Below, piece after piece: positions 5,243 to 7,886 of a stretch of 7,886 nt of DNA (its first letter is position 1; each line of letters starts with the position of its first letter). The notes beneath the pieces are model-generated. The model did no database searches. It saw only the letters and a program-made list of their open reading frames with translations, and was not told the origin of the DNA. The DNA comes from Actinomycetota bacterium (GTDB lineage: Bacteria; Actinomycetota; Actinomycetes; Actinomycetales; Angustibacteraceae), in contig JACMOY010000339.1 of the NCBI GenBank assembly GCA_014377795.1, positions 1-7,886 of the forward strand, in the 5' to 3' direction. A program made the position numbers and the translations under genes.

Positions 5243-6629
5243 GGCGGCCGGGCGCGCGCCCGGTGCCCGCCCGAGCGCCAATCCCCGTCCCGGTGGCGGC
5301 GACCTGCGCCAGCTGTATGTGTGGACCTGGCTGCCGCAGGCCCAGGACCCGGTCGTCGCCGGGGTCCTGACCCGCACCGGCACCCACCTAGCCGGGCAGG
5401 AGGTGCTGAACTTCACCTACGCCAACAGCTACCGCGCCCACCCGAAGGCGACGTCGCTGTTCGCCCCCGAGCTACCGCTGGTGCCCGGCACCTTCAACCC
5501 GACCGTGCCCGGGCGCCCGTTGCCCATCGGAGCCGACCTCTCAGCCACCGGCGTGCTCAGCATGGGCGGCCCCCCGGTGCCGAGCCGCCTTCGCAGCCCA
5601 CTGGCGATGCACGGCTGTCTGCGCGACGCGGCGCCCGACGCGTGGGGGCGGCGGGTGATCAACCTGCGCCTGGCCGGCGACCCCGAGGTCGAGCTGTCCG
5701 AGCTGAGCTACCTCGCGGCCGCCGGCAGCGACCGCATCGGTGCGCTGGACTTCCAGGGGTCCGCGACCACGTACGTCGCTCGCGGGGATGGCGCCACCCT
5801 GGAGCAGCTGACCTTGATGGCCGAGCTGGTGGAGGCCGGCGAAGAGCTCCCAGCGGAACTGGCCGCGGCTGCCGGCCACGGCACCTCCATCGGCGGGGCC
5901 CGCCCCAAGGCGCTGCTGGAAGACCGCGGCCGTCACCTGATCGCCAAGTTCCCCTCCTCCACCGACACGCGGCCGGTCGTCAAGGCTGAGGCTGCCGCGA
6001 TGCTGCTCGCCGCCCGCGTCGGCATCACCGTCGCGCCGGTCGAGCTGCGCCACGTGGCCGGGCGCGACGTCCTGCTGGTCGAGCGGTTCGACCGGCCCTC
6101 GGTCGGTGGCCGCAGGCAGATGCTGTCAGCTCTGACGGTGCTGGGTTACGACGAGCTCGGGTCCCGTCATGCCAGTTATGCCGAGCTCGCCGAAGCGGTG
6201 CGGACCGGGCCGTGGACCAAGCCGGGTGACACCCTGCGCGAGCTGTACACGCGCTTGGTCTTCAACGTCTGCGTCGGCAACAACGACGACCACTTGCGCA
6301 ACCACGCCGCGTTCTGGGACGGCGAGCGCCTCGAGCTCACCCCGGCCTACGACCTGGCACCCTCACCGCGGTCGACCGCGGTCTCCTCGCAGGCGATCGG
6401 CATCACCCGCAACCAGGACCGGGCCAGCCAACTCCGCCTGTGCCGCCAGGTCGCCACGGAGTTCCAGCTGCGCCGAGCTGAAGCTGAGCAGGTCATCGAG
6501 GCGGTGGTCAGCACCATCCACCAGGACTGGGACGAGGTGTGCGATCAGGCCCGGCTCACGCAGGCCGAACGTGACACCCTGTGGCAGCGTGAGTTTCTCA
6601 ACCCCTACATCTTCTACGACCAGCCCTGA
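5232..6629 (+). CDS. hipA: HipA-family serine/threonine kinase toxin
   Basis: A 465-residue HipA-type kinase. E. coli HipA phosphorylates glutamyl-tRNA synthetase and induces dormancy; the target here is unknown. The N-terminal HipA region begins LRQLYVWTWLP (25-35). The kinase part has TSIGGARPK (218-226), equivalent to the E. coli loop bearing the regulatory Ser150 (S219 here); LIAKF with K239; KAEAAAMLLA (251-260); DVLLVERFDR (279-288); the catalytic GNNDDHLRN (349-357, probable D352 and N357); and AYDLAPS (372-378, metal-binding D374). No key residue is missing, so the enzyme is probably active. An open frame extends back to 5118 but is a shadow of hipB. GTG 5232 is the furthest-upstream start giving a HipA N-terminus; the next GTG, at 5319, would cut off LRQLY. 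No clear Shine-Dalgarno precedes 5232, so translation is probably coupled to hipB. Confidence 0.9.
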   Translation: MTSEAAGRAPGARPSANPRPGGGDLRQLYVWTWLPQAQDPVVAGVLTRTGTHLAGQEVLNFTYANSYRAHPKATSLFAPELPLVPGTFNPTVPGRPLPIGADLSATGVLSMGGPPVPSRLRSPLAMHGCLRDAAPDAWGRRVINLRLAGDPEVELSELSYLAAAGSDRIGALDFQGSATTYVARGDGATLEQLTLMAELVEAGEELPAELAAAAGHGTSIGGARPKALLEDRGRHLIAKFPSSTDTRPVVKAEAAAMLLAARVGITVAPVELRHVAGRDVLLVERFDRPSVGGRRQMLSALTVLGYDELGSRHASYAELAEAVRTGPWTKPGDTLRELYTRLVFNVCVGNNDDHLRNHAAFWDGERLELTPAYDLAPSPRSTAVSSQAIGITRNQDRASQLRLCRQVATEFQLRRAEAEQVIEAVVSTIHQDWDEVCDQARLTQAERDTLWQREFLNPYIFYDQP

Positions 6630-6784
6630 CGCCCCACCCCCCGACGGCGCGTCCACAAAGGACGATCTCGCCCGACTCCGCGCTCGACTACCGCCGACCT
6701 CTCCGTCAGGAGGACGTCGACACCTTCCCGTGTGCATCGACACCATCAGCTCGATGTCGATGTCGACGGTTCGGCCCCGGCGCG
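6630..6784. other. Convergent hipA/ndk intergenic region with inverted repeats, no gene seen
   Basis: This 155-base spacer lies between the 3' ends of hipA (plus) and ndk (minus). A small stem CGTCC-acaaa-GGACG is at 6650-6664, 20 bases after the hipA stop. A larger nested structure spans 6715-6768: outer arms CGTCGACA (6715-6722) and TGTCGACG (6761-6768), inner arms CATCGACA (6735-6742) and TGTCGATG (6755-6762), which share two bases with the outer right arm. No T-run follows on either strand, so these are not textbook intrinsic terminators, although a transcript-end role fits their position. Small open frames here look like non-coding shadow. Confidence 0.5.
6715..6768. terminator. Nested inverted repeat, possible bidirectional transcription end
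   Basis: Perfect 8-base outer arms (6715-6722 with 6761-6768) enclose a second pair of perfect 8-base arms (6735-6742 with 6755-6762). The inner right arm overlaps the outer by two bases, so at most 8 + 6 pairs form together. The structure begins 17 bases beyond the ndk stop. With no U-tract and an asymmetric internal loop, it would more likely act as an mRNA 3' stabiliser or a factor-dependent terminator. Confidence 0.35.
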
Positions 6785-7207
6785 TCAGCCCAGGCCGGGG
6801 AACCAGATCGCGATCTCGCGGGCGGCCGACTCGGGTGAGTCCGAGCCGTGCACCAGGTTCTGCTGCACCTTGCTGCCCCAGTCGCGGCCGAGGTCACCAC
6901 GGACCGTGCCGGGGGCCGCCGCCGTGGGATCGGTGGCTCCGGCCAGCGAACGCCAGCCCTCGATGCACCGCTGCCCCTCGATGACGGCGGCCGCGACCGG
7001 GCCGGACATCATGAACTCGACGAGCGGCTCGTAGAACGGCTTGCCCTCGTGCTCGGCGTAGTGCTCAGCCAACAGCTCGCGAGCGGGCACCCGCAGGTCC
7101 AGCGCCACGAGGGTGTAGCCCTTGGCCTCGACGCGGCGCAGCACCTCACCGACCAGGCCCCGGCGGACGCCGTCCGGCTTGACGAGCACGAGGGAGCGTT
7201 CGGTCAC
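6785..7207 (-). CDS. ndk: Nucleoside diphosphate kinase
   Basis: A 140-residue cytosolic kinase that balances nucleoside triphosphate pools by moving the gamma-phosphate from ATP to nucleoside diphosphates through a phosphohistidine. Full family length. The nucleotide-binding and catalytic residues are present: K10 in LVKPDGV, Y50, F58 (KPFYEPL), R86 in GWRSLAGATDP, T92, R103 in TVRGD, and N117 with catalytic H120 in NLVHGSDS. The C-terminus AREIAIWFPGLG is typical. The start is GTG at 7207, with GAAGGG (7215-7220) 7 bases upstream. It lies 35 bases after DUF4233, as last gene of the folC-DUF4233-ndk unit, converging on hipA. Confidence 0.97.
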   Translation of the reverse strand: MTERSLVLVKPDGVRRGLVGEVLRRVEAKGYTLVALDLRVPARELLAEHYAEHEGKPFYEPLVEFMMSGPVAAAVIEGQRCIEGWRSLAGATDPTAAAPGTVRGDLGRDWGSKVQQNLVHGSDSPESAAREIAIWFPGLG

Positions 7208-7242
7208 GACAGGGCCCTTCGTTCGACGGCGGAGCGCTCAGA

Positions 7243-7635
7243 CTAGGGCGTGGACGTCGGTGACCCGGCTCGCGCGGCCCGGCTGGCCGTCAGCGCGTCG
7301 GCCCGGCTCCCCTGCACCAGCGCCACCACCCACAGCCCCGCGAACACCAGCCCGAGGAACAGCATGACCGGCACCCACAGGGCCGTGGCGATCAGCAGCA
7401 GCTGCACCACCCACCCGAGCAGGTACCCCACGCGCGAGCGCAGCAGCCCGGCCGCCACCACGCACAGTGCGGCCAGCACTGCGCCCGCCGCCAGGGCGTG
7501 ACCGCGGCTGACGTCGGCGAGGTCCTTGGCGACCAGCGTCGCGAACCCCACCACCAGCGCCTCGCCCACCAGCACCATCAGGGCGAACAGACGGCGGTAG
7601 GAGCGGGCCGGGCGGGCCGGCGCGGGGCTGCTCAC
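7243..7635 (-). CDS. DUF4233 family four-helix membrane protein
   Basis: A 130-residue membrane protein of unknown function. Four hydrophobic segments are visible at about residues 15-36, 47-65, 69-88 and 89-107. A basic cytoplasmic-looking start (ARPARSYRR) precedes them and a Ser/Ala/Arg-rich tail follows. Topology and position between folC and ndk match DUF4233, a small actinobacterial family. The GTG at 7635 overlaps the folC stop in a GTGA, a four-base overlap that implies translational coupling. Its constant neighbours suggest a conserved housekeeping role, but nothing in the sequence says which. Confidence 0.85.
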   Translation of the reverse strand: MSSPAPARPARSYRRLFALMVLVGEALVVGFATLVAKDLADVSRGHALAAGAVLAALCVVAAGLLRSRVGYLLGWVVQLLLIATALWVPVMLFLGLVFAGLWVVALVQGSRADALTASRAARAGSPTSTP

Positions 7636-7886
7636 GAGGCACCCAGCAGCGTGCGCACCTCGGCGGCCATGGTGACCGACCCCGTCGCGAGGACGCCGGC
7701 CCCGACCTCGCCGTCCTGCTCGGCCAAGGTGACGGCCAGGTCGAGCGCGTCGGGCAGCGAGCGGGCCACGTGCACGCGGTCCTCGCCGAACACGTCTCGC
7801 GCCGTGGCGGCCAGGTCGTCCGGGTCGGTGGCCCGCGGGGACGTGGACCGGGTCACGACGACCTCGTCGAGCACGGGCTCGAGCGC
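7632..7886 (-). CDS. folC: Folylpolyglutamate synthase / dihydrofolate synthase, C-terminal 84 residues
   Basis: Only the 3' end lies in the window; the frame is open through the right edge (ALEPVLDEVVVTRSTSPRA...). FolC is a Mur-ligase-type enzyme that adds glutamate to dihydropteroate and/or folates. The visible part fits the last half of the Mur ligase C-terminal domain: VVVTRSTSPRATDPDDLA, a predicted helix AARDVFG, HVARSLPDALDLAV and the closing strand GAGVLATGSVTMAAEVRTLLG, where GxVLATGSVTMAAEVR matches the usual FolC end (V[TG]GSLY/TVxxAR). No ATP-binding motif is in view. The assignment leans partly on the following DUF4233 and ndk genes. It ends TGA, overlapping the DUF4233 GTG by four bases. 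Confidence 0.88.
   Translation of the reverse strand, partial: ALEPVLDEVVVTRSTSPRATDPDDLAATARDVFGEDRVHVARSLPDALDLAVTLAEQDGEVGAGVLATGSVTMAAEVRTLLGAS

Noticed and set aside
7238..7642. Alternative minus-strand frame over DUF4233
   Set aside because: It is Arg/Gly-rich without membrane segments; the 7243-7635 frame has four helices and a GTGA overlap with folC.

Overview
The window is high-GC, densely packed bacterial chromosome. The protein sequences look actinobacterial: an RNase E with a long acidic/basic N-terminal extension, the folC-DUF4233-ndk gene order, an Ndk of the type ending in QQNLVHGSDS, frequent GTG starts and likely leaderless transcription. A coccoid or Micrococcales/Kineosporiales-like lineage is possible, but genus cannot be fixed from this sequence. 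No tRNA, rRNA, CRISPR array or insertion sequence is visible, and no stretch over 300 bases lacks a gene.

Layout. (1) 1-3645, all minus strand: read 5'->3' this is a TIGR03960-type radical SAM protein, then its partner DUF2344/TIGR03936 protein 17 bases downstream, then after a 149-base leader the 5' third of an RNase E/G gene (rne), which runs off the left edge. Such pairs commonly sit by rne/rng and the rplU-rpmA-obg ribosome genes, and their biochemical role is not established. (2) 3741-6629, all plus strand: an acyltransferase-3 membrane protein, then a hipB-hipA toxin-antitoxin pair with an AT-richer promoter region and an 11-base gene overlap. (3) 6785-7886, minus strand again: end of folC, a four-helix DUF4233 membrane protein and ndk, coupled as one operon. 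It converges on hipA across a 155-base spacer that holds inverted repeats.

Interpretation. The two minus-strand blocks belong to a conserved actinobacterial backbone (valS-folC-DUF4233-ndk ... radical SAM-DUF2344-rne-rplU-rpmA-obg). As I recall the Streptomyces arrangement, the mreBCD-pbp2-rodA wall-elongation genes lie between ndk and the radical SAM pair. Here that slot holds only the opposite-strand acyltransferase-hipBA block, which suggests replacement or insertion. The least understood part is the radical SAM/DUF2344 pair beside RNase E. The radical SAM protein carries the S-adenosylmethionine cluster motif, a B12-binding-like N-terminal region and a separate four-cysteine C-terminal motif, suggesting a two-cluster modification enzyme with a dedicated partner, perhaps acting on RNA or ribosomes.
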